Assembly: GCA_027491235.1 (NCBI GenBank)
Contig: JAIXWO010000021.1
Span: 656,721-720,720, forward strand
Reading direction: 5' to 3'
Length of the DNA: 64,000 nucleotides
Source of the DNA: Sphingomonadales bacterium
Lineage (GTDB): Bacteria; Pseudomonadota; Alphaproteobacteria; Sphingomonadales; Sphingomonadaceae
Shown: in pieces, positions 42,398 to 51,065 of the stretch
Layout: each line of letters begins with the position of its first letter
How positions within the stretch are numbered: the stretch's first letter is position 1
The notes under the pieces: model-generated
Databases searched by the model: none
What the model was told of the DNA's origin: nothing
The model's input: the letters and a program-made list of their open reading frames with translations, nothing else
Translations under genes and position numbers: made by a program

Positions 42398-42853
42398 ATG
42401 AAAACGCCGAACGACAAAAAGACGGTCCTCCATCTCCTAACTGAGATCGCGATGGTGGAGCATCTGCTTCGTAATCGTTACGATAAGGCGACCCCTGCCG
42501 GCATGTCGACCGGGCAATTTGGTGTCCTCACGCATTTCATCCGCAATGAAAAATCGCGGGAGCGCCTGTCGCTCCTTGCTTGGGCGTTTCAGGATGACGA
42601 CGCTTATATGGCGCAGAAGGTCACGTCGCTTGTTGAGCGGGATCTTCTGACGACCATCGCTGTCGAGGGTTCTAACGGTGATCTTTGGGTGGAGATCACC
42701 GAAGCAGGGCGTGAAGCGCACGCCCGCGCCATTGATGAAATCAGCCCGGAAGTCGCCCAGTTTATTGAAGGCATCGACATGGGAGAGATGGAAACCGCGC
42801 TCCGCGTTATCCGTGAAATCCGCCGAACGCTGGACAATCTTCCCGACAGATAA
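42398..42853 (+). CDS. MarR-family winged-helix regulator
   Basis: A 151-residue protein with the MarR fold: an N-terminal dimerisation helix, a helix-turn-helix around TGQFGVLTHFIRN...LSLLAWAFQ, and a wing reaching LVERDLLTTIAVEGSNGDLWVEITEAG. The recognition helix is poorer than in classical MarR proteins (FQDDDAYMAQKVTSLVERD). It starts 55 bp after the hydrolase gene on the same strand. Target and ligand are unknown. Confidence 0.82.
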   Translation: MKTPNDKKTVLHLLTEIAMVEHLLRNRYDKATPAGMSTGQFGVLTHFIRNEKSRERLSLLAWAFQDDDAYMAQKVTSLVERDLLTTIAVEGSNGDLWVEITEAGREAHARAIDEISPEVAQFIEGIDMGEMETALRVIREIRRTLDNLPDR

Positions 42854-42868
42854 GCTGACGTCCGGGCT

Positions 42869-43450
42869 TTAATAGCCCATCAGGCTCATCACTTCCTTGC
42901 GGCTCTTATGGTCATCCAAGAAGCAGCCAAGCAAGCGGCTGGTCGTCATGACGACGCCCGGCGTGCGGACGCCACGGCCTGTCATGCAGCCATGTGTCGC
43001 TTCAATCACCACGGCAACGCCTTCGGGGTGCAGATTGTCCCAAATGCACTTGGCGACCTCGGCTGTCAGGCGTTCCTGCACCTGAAGCCGGCTCGCATAA
43101 CCATGGAGAACGCGGGCCAGCTTGGAGATGCCAACAACGCGGTTGTTGGGCAGATAAGCGATCGAGGCCTTGCCAACGATCGGCGCCATATGATGTTCGC
43201 AGTGCGACTGAAACGGAATGTCGCGCAGCAGCACGACCTCATCATAGCCGCCCACTTCATCAAAGGTGCGAGACAGGTGCAGCCCCGGATCTTCCGCATA
43301 GCCTGCACAATATTCTTTCCAGGCGCGCGCCACACGCTTTGGCGTATCAATCAGCCCTTCGCGGTCGGGATCATCGCCGGACCAGGTGATCAAAGTGCGG
43401 ATGGCCGCCGCGACCTCATCCGGCACAGCGATCTTGTTTTCATCGGACAT
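42869..43450 (-). CDS. folE: GTP cyclohydrolase I
   Basis: A 193-residue enzyme that converts GTP to 7,8-dihydroneopterin triphosphate, the first step of folate (and queuosine) synthesis. Zinc ligands are C84 and H87 (SHCEHHMAP) and C154 (HGCMTGRGV). The N-terminal helix and the GTP-binding loop (VQERLTAEVA) are intact. FolK, later in the same pathway, is at 61.6 kb. It converges on the MarR gene with a 15-bp gap. The 298 bp upstream, to the TonB receptor, contain no gene. Confidence 0.95.
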   Translation of the reverse strand: MSDENKIAVPDEVAAAIRTLITWSGDDPDREGLIDTPKRVARAWKEYCAGYAEDPGLHLSRTFDEVGGYDEVVLLRDIPFQSHCEHHMAPIVGKASIAYLPNNRVVGISKLARVLHGYASRLQVQERLTAEVAKCIWDNLHPEGVAVVIEATHGCMTGRGVRTPGVVMTTSRLLGCFLDDHKSRKEVMSLMGY

Positions 43451-43748
43451 GGCGCGCTCTCCGTTAACTTATGCAATTTCCTATGGCCAACATGCTGAGC
43501 GTGGACAAGGTCGCAAATCCTTTTGGCGGTGGTGCAAATTCGCAACAGAGGCCGGGAAGTGGCCAATTCCCTTACGTCATCCAGTGAAATCTTGACCTGA
43601 ACGTCAACCAAAGGCTGCAACTTGGCTGAATTGCTTCGATTTCCTGCATTGACGGAACTCGAATCGCAACGCAGACTAGGGTCCACAAGCGTAAAAAACG
43701 CTCAAATTAGCCGGAAGGTCCGGCGTGAATGTATGGGAGATGGGGATT

Positions 43749-46700
43749 ATGAAGGGTTTCTACGTCACCAGTGTGTCGGCTTTTGCCATGTTGGCAGCCA
43801 CACCGGCTTTGGCCCAGACAGCGCAAGCCGACGAAGGCTCGTTCGCTGCAGACGAAATCATCGTGACGGCACAGCGCCAGGCGCAGAGCCTTCAGGAAGT
43901 GCCAATCGCAGTTTCGGCGTTTTCCGCCGAAGCGCTTGAAAAACAGCAGATTGAAAACTCCTCCGATCTTCAGCTGACCTTGCCGAACGTCACCTTCTCA
44001 AAGGGTAACTTCACCGGCTCCAGCTTCACGATCCGCGGCATCGGCGATCTGTGCGTCGGCGTTTCGTGTGACTCGGCAACGGCCATTCACTTGGATGGCA
44101 CGCCGCTTCTTGCGACGCGTCTGTTCGAAACCGAATTCTTCGACATGGAGCGCATCGAAGTTCTGCGCGGACCACAGGGCACCCTGTTCGGCCGCAACGC
44201 AACCTCGGGCGTGGTCAACTTCGTTCCCCAGCGTCCTGACCTGACGGGCTTCAAGGGCTCCGGCGAAATTGAATATGGCAATTTCGACTCGATCAAAGCG
44301 AAGGGCATGATCAACGTCCCGCTTGCGGACACCCTTGGTGTGCGTGTTGCTGGCTTCTACATGAAGCGTGACGGCTATACCGAAAACGTCTTCGACGGCT
44401 CGAAGCTCGACGGTCGTGACATGTATTCGGTCCGCGGTTCGCTCCGTTGGGAACCGACCGAAAGCACCACCATTGATCTTTCGGCATCTTATTTCCGTGA
44501 GAAGGACAACCGTCTTCGCATCCAGAAGCAGATGTGTCAGCGCGATCCAACCGGCGTTCTGGGCTGTCTGCCGAACCGCCGCGAATATGGCACGCAGAAC
44601 TCAAATTCGAACTTCACCGGCACACTTACGTCGCGTGAATTCCTGACGATCAATGGCATTCCAGCGGCATTCGGTCTTGGCAGCATCTATGGTCCGGATC
44701 CTTATGCCAATGCCGTGAACCCCGCCAATGTGCGTCAGGTGAACACGGATTACACGCCGTCTTACTTCACGTCGGAAGAACAGTATCAGGCCCGTATCAA
44801 TCAGGAACTTGGCGCTGTTAACCTCCAGCTGACCGGTTTCTATCACAAGACGAAGGTTGACTCGCAGCAGGACTATAACCTGTCGGTCCAGAACCGTGCG
44901 GGCTTTGCCGCTGGCCTTGGCACCTTGCAGGCTGCAGCTGCGGGCCTCGTCCCGGGTCTCCCGGCGTCTTACTTCACCGGCTTTGCAAATGCGGTTATTC
45001 CCAACGGCGCCGCGGGCAACCTCTGCACCTCGCTTTCGGAAGAAAGCGGCACCGGCTCCTTCGGTGGTAAAAAGCTCTGCTCGGCAACGCCGCAAGACTT
45101 TGACCGCTCGAACCAGTACAGCAAGGACTGGTCGATTGAAGGCATCGCGACCACAGACTTTGATGGCCCGATCAACTTCCTGCTCGGCGGTATCTATCTC
45201 GACTCCAAGCTCAGCGAGAACAGCTATTATGTGAACTCGTTCAGCATTGACTATGTGTCTGGCTTGCTCGGCTCGTTCAATGCGCTTGGCCGCGCTGGTC
45301 TTGCAGCCATCCCAGGCGCGTCACCGCCACCTCCGGGCTATCTCGGTTCGCCGTTTTTCCGCAACAACACCGATTTCTTCAGCGTGAAGTCTTATGGTCT
45401 GTTCGGTGAAGCTTATTATGAAATGAGCGAAGCGGTGAAGCTGACCGTGGGCATTCGTTACAATAATGACGAAAAATATGTCCGTGCCCGCTCCACGCTG
45501 GCCAGCTTCCTGACACCGAACAACTCGACCGATTTGTTCTCATCGCCTTACGTCAACGGCTTCGCTGTTACCGGCGCGCCTTTGACGTCGCGCCTTGCAC
45601 CGTTCGATGCGGACCCTGCGACGCCTTGCTCCATCACGAGCACGACAGCGTCAGGTGTGCTGACGCCAGCCAACACCACGGGTTGCGAACCTTATCAGGA
45701 GCGTAATGCGAAGTTCAGCGAATGGACCGGTCGTGCGGTGCTGGATTGGAAGGTCTCTGAAGACAATCTGGTCTACGCGTCCTTCTCACGCGGTTATAAG
45801 TCGGGCGGTATCAATCCGCCGCTGCAGCCGATTTTCGCGGTCAATGACAGCTTCGCGCCTGAATTTGTCAACGCTTTCGAAATCGGTTCGAAGAATGTGT
45901 TTGCCAATGGCAAGTTCACGTTCAACGCAACAGCCTTCTACTATCAGTATAAGGCCCTTCAGCTGAGCCGTATCGTGGCCCGTACCTCGGTCAACGATAA
46001 CGTTGACGCCGATATCTACGGTCTCGAACTTGAAAGCATCATTCGCCCAAGCCGCGAATGGGCCATCAACTTGGGTGCCAGCTACCTGCACACCAAGGTG
46101 AGCCAGGACAAGTTCCTGTCCAACCCGCGTGATCCATCGGGTGGCCGTTCGGACGCGGTGATCATCAAGGACCTGACCAACGCATCGAACTGCACGGCTG
46201 TTTCCAACTCGGGTAGCGCTGCAGGCGTCAATGGCTTCGTGGCTGCGGTAAACACCAACCTCGGTCTGCGCGCACCGACCAGCTTCGGCGCAGATAGCGG
46301 TGTTGCCGCAAATGGCGCCTTTGGTATCTGCTCGGTTCTGGCTGGCGCAGCTGCCGGTCCGGCCGGTGCCGCCTTCGGTGGTGTTACGATCCTGAACGCT
46401 GGTGTCGCGACGAACATCAAGGGCAACAAGCTGCCACAGGCGCCGAACTACAAGTTCTCGATTGGTACGCAGTACACCGCAGAGCTGGAGAATGGCATGA
46501 CGGTCGTCCCACGTGTCGACCTGACCTACACGGGTGACAGCTACGGCAACATCTTTAACGGCCAGATCAACAAGGTGGCGGGCTATGCCCAGGCCAACGC
46601 GCAGGTCCAGCTCAGCGGTGTTGACGACAAGTGGTTCCTCCGTGGCTTTGTCCAGAACATCTTTGACAGCAGCTCAACGACCGGTCTGTACGTAACGGAC

Positions 46701-46778
46701 CAGTCTTCGGGTCTGTACACCAACATCTTCACACTTGAACCGCGCCGCTACGGTATCGCTGCCGGCTTCAAGTTCTGA
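43749..46778 (+). CDS. TonB-dependent receptor
   Basis: A 1009-residue outer-membrane receptor: Sec signal (MKGFYVTSVSAFAMLAATPA), Ton box DEIIVTAQRQAQSLQEVP, plug domain with ERIEVLRGPQGTLFGRNA, a 22-strand beta barrel and terminal FKF. ATG 43749 was chosen over two upstream codons because it directly precedes the signal peptide. The N-terminal plug has two cysteines in DLCVGVSCDS, and a Gly/Ala-rich segment with two cysteines (about 46170-46430) forms a large extracellular loop before the last strands. The ligand cannot be read; siderophores, vitamins, or plant or aromatic substrates are possible. A strong terminator follows. Confidence 0.95.
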   Translation: MKGFYVTSVSAFAMLAATPALAQTAQADEGSFAADEIIVTAQRQAQSLQEVPIAVSAFSAEALEKQQIENSSDLQLTLPNVTFSKGNFTGSSFTIRGIGDLCVGVSCDSATAIHLDGTPLLATRLFETEFFDMERIEVLRGPQGTLFGRNATSGVVNFVPQRPDLTGFKGSGEIEYGNFDSIKAKGMINVPLADTLGVRVAGFYMKRDGYTENVFDGSKLDGRDMYSVRGSLRWEPTESTTIDLSASYFREKDNRLRIQKQMCQRDPTGVLGCLPNRREYGTQNSNSNFTGTLTSREFLTINGIPAAFGLGSIYGPDPYANAVNPANVRQVNTDYTPSYFTSEEQYQARINQELGAVNLQLTGFYHKTKVDSQQDYNLSVQNRAGFAAGLGTLQAAAAGLVPGLPASYFTGFANAVIPNGAAGNLCTSLSEESGTGSFGGKKLCSATPQDFDRSNQYSKDWSIEGIATTDFDGPINFLLGGIYLDSKLSENSYYVNSFSIDYVSGLLGSFNALGRAGLAAIPGASPPPPGYLGSPFFRNNTDFFSVKSYGLFGEAYYEMSEAVKLTVGIRYNNDEKYVRARSTLASFLTPNNSTDLFSSPYVNGFAVTGAPLTSRLAPFDADPATPCSITSTTASGVLTPANTTGCEPYQERNAKFSEWTGRAVLDWKVSEDNLVYASFSRGYKSGGINPPLQPIFAVNDSFAPEFVNAFEIGSKNVFANGKFTFNATAFYYQYKALQLSRIVARTSVNDNVDADIYGLELESIIRPSREWAINLGASYLHTKVSQDKFLSNPRDPSGGRSDAVIIKDLTNASNCTAVSNSGSAAGVNGFVAAVNTNLGLRAPTSFGADSGVAANGAFGICSVLAGAAAGPAGAAFGGVTILNAGVATNIKGNKLPQAPNYKFSIGTQYTAELENGMTVVPRVDLTYTGDSYGNIFNGQINKVAGYAQANAQVQLSGVDDKWFLRGFVQNIFDSSSTTGLYVTDQSSGLYTNIFTLEPRRYGIAAGFKF

Positions 46779-46805
46779 ACCGAAACCTCAAGGGGAGGTT
46801 GCCTG

Positions 46806-46839
46806 ACCCCGGTGCAGCAATGCACCGGGGTTTCTTTTT
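46806..46839 (+). terminator. Rho-independent terminator after the TonB receptor
   Basis: ACCCCGGTGCA pairs with TGCACCGGGGT around a GCAA loop, followed by TTCTTTTT. An 11-bp stem, tetraloop and T-run make this a textbook terminator. Confidence 0.93.
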
Positions 46840-46983
46840 GTCTTTCTTCCCAAGGTCGCCTTTCCCCCCAACCGCCTTTCCCCAAAGTCCACACGTGCCG
46901 ACACAATAGCTGGTGGCAATCGGACGCGACCTCCCCTAAGGGCGGTTTTCCGAGTCAATCCAATCAGGGGTGCAGGCGTCAAA

Positions 46984-47436
46984 ATGCGCATTGCGATTGC
47001 TTCCGATCATGCCGCGCTTGAGCTGAAAGCCGCGCTTGTCCAGTGGTTGGGTGAGGCGGGGCACGATGTGTCCGACCTTGGCCCGCATGATGGCACCAGC
47101 GTCGATTATCCAGATTATGGCTATAAGCTGGGGCGTGCTGTCGCCGCCGGAGAGGCGGAGCGTGGCATCGCTCTGTGCGGGTCCGGCATTGGCATCTCCA
47201 TCGCGGTCAACCGCAACCCGGCCTGCCGCTGCGCTTTGGTGTCTGAGCCTTTGTCTGCCAAGCTGAGCCGCGACCATAATGACGCCAACGTCATCGCCAT
47301 GGGCGCACGGCTCGTCGGCATTGAAATGGCCAAGGCCTGTATCGAGGCTTTCCTTTCGACTGAATTCGGCGGCGATCGCCACGCCCGCCGCGTCACCAAA
47401 TTGTCCAACCCTGTCCTGAACAAGGAAGAAGCATGA
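46984..47436 (+). CDS. rpiB: Ribose-5-phosphate isomerase B
   Basis: A 150-residue enzyme interconverting ribose 5-phosphate and ribulose 5-phosphate. [15 protein letters not shown] and the catalytic cysteine in [11 protein letters not shown] are diagnostic, as is [12 protein letters not shown]. It overlaps glyA by 4 bp (ATGA), the rpiB-glyA arrangement common in alphaproteobacteria. Confidence 0.95.
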   Translation: MRIAIASDHAALELKAALVQWLGEAGHDVSDLGPHDGTSVDYPDYGYKLGRAVAAGEAERGIALCGSGIGISIAVNRNPACRCALVSEPLSAKLSRDHNDANVIAMGARLVGIEMAKACIEAFLSTEFGGDRHARRVTKLSNPVLNKEEA

Positions 47437-48746
47437 GCAGCCGTCCCTCCGATGCCAACCCCGCTCTCTCAGAAGGGTTCTTCACCCGCTCTCTGGCGGA
47501 AAGCGACCCCGAAATCGCAGGCTGGATCGGCAAGGAACTGGGTCGCCAGCGCGACAAGATTGAGCTGATCGCCTCGGAAAACGTCGCCTCACGGGCCGTG
47601 CTCGAAGCCTGTGGTTCGATCCTGACCAACAAGTACGCCGAAGGCTATCCGGGCCGCCGTTATTATGGCGGCTGCGAATATGTGGACGAGATTGAAACGC
47701 TCGCCATTGACCGCGCAAAGGCCTTGTTCGGGTCCAACTTCGCCAACGTGCAGCCCAATAGCGGCAGCCAGATGAATCAGGCCGTGTTCCTGGCGCTCCT
47801 CCAGCCGGGCGACAGCTTCATGGGCCTCGACTTGGCGGCTGGTGGCCATCTGACGCACGGATCGCCTGTCAACATGTCGGGCAAGTGGTTCAAGCCCGTG
47901 CCCTATACGGTGCGTCCGGAAGATCAGATCATCGATATGGATGAGGTCGCCCGCATCGCGCGTGAGAATAAGCCCAAGCTCATCATTTGCGGCGGCACGG
48001 CCTATTCGCGCTTCTGGGATTGGGCCCGCTTCCGTGAGATCGCGGATGAGATTGGCGCCTATCTGCTGGCAGACATGTCGCACATCTCCGGCCTTGTCGC
48101 CGGTGGCGTCCACCCAAGCCCCGTGCCGCACGCACACGTCGCGACAACGACGACGCACAAGTCGCTGCGTGGCCCGCGTTCGGGCATCATCCTTTCCAAT
48201 GATGAAGCCATCGCGAAGAAGATGAACAGCGCGATCTTCCCGGGCCTTCAGGGCGGACCGCTGATGCACATCATCGCGGGCAAGGCCGTGGCCTTTGCTG
48301 AAGCCATGAAGCCCGGCTTCAAGGTCTACGCACAGTCGATTGTCGATAATGCCAAGGCCCTGGCGGCATCGCTGCAGGAACAGGGCCTCGACATCGTGTC
48401 GGGCGGGACAGACAACCACCTGATGCTCGTCGATCTCCGTCCCAAGCAGGCCAAGGGCAAGCATGCTGAACATGCGCTCGACCGGGCGTCGATCACCTGC
48501 AACAAGAACAACATCCCCTATGACGATGAAAAGCCGGCGCTGACGTCGGGCATCCGTCTGGGTACGCCTGCCGGCACCACGCGGGGCTTTGGCACCGAAG
48601 AGTTCCGCCAGATCGGGCAGATGATCGCCGAAGTCGTCGATGGCCTGCGCAAGAATGGCGAAGCCGGCGACGCGCAGATCGAAGCACATGTCCGCCAGCG
48701 TGTGGAAGCGCTGTGCGCGCGCTTCCCGGTTTACGAAGGACTCTGA
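47433..48746 (+). CDS. glyA: Serine hydroxymethyltransferase
   Basis: A 437-residue PLP enzyme that interconverts serine and glycine while charging tetrahydrofolate with a one-carbon unit. The PLP lysine is in [14 protein letters not shown], and the typical [14 protein letters not shown] block is present. Length is normal. It is coupled to rpiB upstream and lies 3 bp before nrdR. It uses the same serine pool as the serine palmitoyltransferase. Confidence 0.97.
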   Translation: MSSRPSDANPALSEGFFTRSLAESDPEIAGWIGKELGRQRDKIELIASENVASRAVLEACGSILTNKYAEGYPGRRYYGGCEYVDEIETLAIDRAKALFGSNFANVQPNSGSQMNQAVFLALLQPGDSFMGLDLAAGGHLTHGSPVNMSGKWFKPVPYTVRPEDQIIDMDEVARIARENKPKLIICGGTAYSRFWDWARFREIADEIGAYLLADMSHISGLVAGGVHPSPVPHAHVATTTTHKSLRGPRSGIILSNDEAIAKKMNSAIFPGLQGGPLMHIIAGKAVAFAEAMKPGFKVYAQSIVDNAKALAASLQEQGLDIVSGGTDNHLMLVDLRPKQAKGKHAEHALDRASITCNKNNIPYDDEKPALTSGIRLGTPAGTTRGFGTEEFRQIGQMIAEVVDGLRKNGEAGDAQIEAHVRQRVEALCARFPVYEGL

Positions 48747-48749
48747 GCC

Positions 48750-49211
48750 TTGCGCTGCCCCTTTTGCGGACATGACGACAGCCAGGTGAAGGACTCGCGT
48801 CCCACCGAGGACAATTCGGCCATCCGCAGGCGGCGGCAGTGCGAAGCCTGTGGCGCGCGTTTTACGACGTTTGAACGCATTCAGTTGCGCGAACTGACGG
48901 TCGTGAAATCCGAAGGCCGACGCCAATCGTTTGAGCGGGAAAAGCTGGAACGGTCCGTCATCATCGCCTGCCGCAAGCGGCCGATTGAGCCTGCGAAGAT
49001 TGAACGGCTCGTCTCGGGCATCCAGCGTCAGCTGGAAACGTCGGGGGAGAGCGAAGTCAGCGCGTCGACCATCGGCGAACTGGTGATGGAAGGCCTGAAG
49101 AAGCTGGATGGCGTCGCCTATATCCGCTTCGCTTCGGTCTACCGCGACTTCACCGAACCGCGCGATTTTGAGGACTTTGCCGGCAGCATCGCGGAAGCCG
49201 CGCGCAAATAA
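48750..49211 (+). CDS. nrdR: Ribonucleotide reductase regulator NrdR
   Basis: A 153-residue repressor of ribonucleotide reductase genes that senses (d)ATP. The N-terminal zinc ribbon has CPFC (C3, C6) and CEAC (C31, C34), followed by the ATP-cone domain ([15 protein letters not shown]). It starts with TTG at 48750, 3 bp after the glyA stop; no ATG fits before the CPFC motif. The glyA-nrdR pairing is common in alphaproteobacteria. Confidence 0.95.
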   Translation: MRCPFCGHDDSQVKDSRPTEDNSAIRRRRQCEACGARFTTFERIQLRELTVVKSEGRRQSFEREKLERSVIIACRKRPIEPAKIERLVSGIQRQLETSGESEVSASTIGELVMEGLKKLDGVAYIRFASVYRDFTEPRDFEDFAGSIAEAARK

Positions 49212-49213
49212 TC

Positions 49214-49927
49214 ATGCAACCCGTTTTCGTTCTGGTCCGTCCGCAACTTGGCGAGAATATCGGCAAGGCGGCGCGCGCGATGCTCAATTTCGGGCTGACC
49301 GAATTGCGCCTTGTCGCCCCGCGCGATGGCTGGCCCAATCCATCGGCGGGTCCGGCGGCGTCCGGCGCTGACATTGTTCTGGAAAAGGCCCAGGTCTTTG
49401 ACAGCGTGGCGGATGCTGTGGCGGATTGCGCCCATGTCTATGCCACCACCGTCCGCAAGCGTGGGCTGGTGAAGCCGGTTGTGACACCCGAGGTCGCCGC
49501 GCAGGAAATTCATGCATCACAAGGTCGCGTGGCCATTCTATTTGGCCCGGAACGCTCGGGTCTTGAAACAGATGATGTGACCATCGCGCGTAAGATCGTG
49601 ACGGTCCCGATCAACCCGGAATTCGGGTCGCTCAATTTGGCGCAGGCCGTCATTCTGGTCGCGTATGAATGGTCAAAGCATGTGGCGCTGAAAAGCCCAC
49701 CCAAGACGGACCTTGACCCACCGGCTTCGCAGGCGGAACTCGACGGCCTGATCGCGCATCTGGAAGACATGCTCGACGGCGCGGGCTACTTCTTCCCGCC
49801 GGATCGGGCCCATGTCACGCGGCGCACGCTGCGGTCAGTCCTCACCAAGCCGGCGTGGAATGCCAATGAGGTGCGCACGCTGCGCGGTGTTCTGACGATG
49901 ATTGAACGGCCGCAAAAGCGCGATTGA
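49214..49927 (+). CDS. trmJ: tRNA (cytidine/uridine-2'-O-)-methyltransferase TrmJ
   Basis: A 237-residue SPOUT-fold methyltransferase that modifies position 32 of tRNA. The start MQPVFVLVRPQLGENIGKAAR and the knot motifs LFGPERSGL and NPEFGSLNLAQAV are diagnostic. It begins 2 bp after nrdR. A short helical C-terminal extension with FFPPD and the LRRTLRSVL-like segment completes the family layout. Confidence 0.93.
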   Translation: MQPVFVLVRPQLGENIGKAARAMLNFGLTELRLVAPRDGWPNPSAGPAASGADIVLEKAQVFDSVADAVADCAHVYATTVRKRGLVKPVVTPEVAAQEIHASQGRVAILFGPERSGLETDDVTIARKIVTVPINPEFGSLNLAQAVILVAYEWSKHVALKSPPKTDLDPPASQAELDGLIAHLEDMLDGAGYFFPPDRAHVTRRTLRSVLTKPAWNANEVRTLRGVLTMIERPQKRD

Positions 49928-49979
49928 GGGCTTTTGGTGCGGTTGTGTTTTTGCTAAACTTTTGACTTGGAGGCTTTAC

Positions 49980-50213
49980 ATGCGAACACTTCTGCTGATT
50001 TCCGCCGCCCTAGTGGCGTCGTCTGCGATGGCGCAAGAGGCGCCAAAGCCTGATCCCGACAAGCTGATCTGCAAGCGTTTTCAAAAGACAGGCTCGCTTG
50101 TCGGAACGAACCGTGTGTGTCGGACAAAGGCGGATTGGGAACGCGCGCGCACCGATGCCCAGAATGAAGGCGAGCGCTTGATGACACGAACGGTTTCAGT
50201 CCCGAACGGTTGA
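49980..50213 (+). CDS. Small periplasmic protein of unknown function
   Basis: A 77-residue protein with a Sec signal peptide (MRTLLLISAALVASSAMAQ; cleavage after AMA) and a short mature domain with two cysteines (ICKRFQKTGSLVGTNRVC), then a charged helix. The GGAGG site is about 7 bp before ATG 49980. Similar small proteins with a CKxxxxTGS...C pattern occur in other sphingomonads, from memory. The two cysteines may form a disulfide. Function is unknown. Confidence 0.75.
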   Translation: MRTLLLISAALVASSAMAQEAPKPDPDKLICKRFQKTGSLVGTNRVCRTKADWERARTDAQNEGERLMTRTVSVPNG

Positions 50214-50219
50214 GAAAAC

Positions 50220-50247
50220 TTGACTCTTCGGGTCGCTGCTATATGAG
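50220..50247 (+). promoter_or_regulatory. Possible promoter of rpsD
   Basis: TTGACT at 50220-50225 is a good -35 box. The matching -10 could be TATGAG at 50242-50247 (16-bp spacing); TATATG at 50240 is a better hexamer but only 14 bp away. It overlaps nothing coding and leaves a leader of about 100 nt before rpsD. Not certain. Confidence 0.4.
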
Positions 50248-50356
50248 CGCGGCCTTCCGCAATTGACCCTGCACTCCGGTGAAGCAGGTGTCCGGCCGAG
50301 TTTTCCTCGGTTGCGCGGTTCCGGAAACTGATACGAAACGCAATTGGAGTAAGAAT

Positions 50357-50971
50357 ATGTCGAAGCGCCATAGCGCCAAGCACAAGCTTGACCGTCGCCT
50401 GGGTGAGAACATCTGGGGTCGCCCGAAATCCCCCGTCAACAAGCGTGAATATGGCCCCGGCCAGCACGGCCAGCGCCGCAAGGGCAAGACGTCTGACTTC
50501 GGTCTGCAGCTGCGCGCCAAGCAGAAGCTGAAGGGCTATTATGGCGACGTGACTGAAAAGCAGTTCCGCAGCTGCTATCACGAAGCTGACCGCATGAAGG
50601 GCGATACTTCGCAGAACCTCATCGGCCTGCTCGAGCGTCGTCTGGACGCCATTGTTTATCGCGCCAAGTTTGCCCCGACGGTTTTCGCTGCGCGTCAGCT
50701 CGTTTCGCACGGTCACATCCGCGTGAACGGCGTGAAGTGCAACATTGCCTCGCGTCGTGTGGACGTCGGTTCGGAAATCACGCTGAGCAACAAGGCGCAG
50801 GAAATGGCCCTCGTCATCGAAGCACAGAGCCTCGCTGAGCGTGACATCCCAGATTACATCGCTACCGACGGCGCTGCCAAGGTCACCTTCACGCGCGTCC
50901 CGACGCTCGACGAAGTGCCCTATCCGGTGAAGATGGAACCGAACCTAGTCGTCGAATTCTATTCGCGCTAA
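50357..50971 (+). CDS. rpsD: 30S ribosomal protein S4
   Basis: A 204-residue primary 16S rRNA-binding protein. [21 protein letters not shown], the S4 RNA-binding domain ([13 protein letters not shown]) and the C-terminal VEFYSR are as expected for alphaproteobacteria. ATG 50357 has GGAG 9 bp upstream. The gene is monocistronic and ends in a strong terminator. The roughly 100-nt leader could bind S4 itself, but no known structure was recognised. Confidence 0.97.
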   Translation: MSKRHSAKHKLDRRLGENIWGRPKSPVNKREYGPGQHGQRRKGKTSDFGLQLRAKQKLKGYYGDVTEKQFRSCYHEADRMKGDTSQNLIGLLERRLDAIVYRAKFAPTVFAARQLVSHGHIRVNGVKCNIASRRVDVGSEITLSNKAQEMALVIEAQSLAERDIPDYIATDGAAKVTFTRVPTLDEVPYPVKMEPNLVVEFYSR

Positions 50972-50994
50972 TTTCGGCTTCACGAACGAATTTC

Positions 50995-51025
50995 AAAGGG
51001 CGGTCCTTCGGGGCCGCCCTTTTTC
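50995..51025 (+). terminator. Rho-independent terminator after rpsD
   Basis: AAAGGGCGG pairs with CCGCCCTTT around a loop of about ten bases, followed by TTC. It lies 24 bp after the rpsD stop, and also before the end of the convergent peptidase gene. Confidence 0.9.
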
Positions 51026-51065
51026 GTTGTGGCTCTCCATGGCGTCAGGCCGGGCTTGTTGCGGC

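Noticed and set aside
47589..48926. 445-codon open frame antisense to glyA
   Set aside because: It mirrors glyA codon by codon and contains no recognisable domain.
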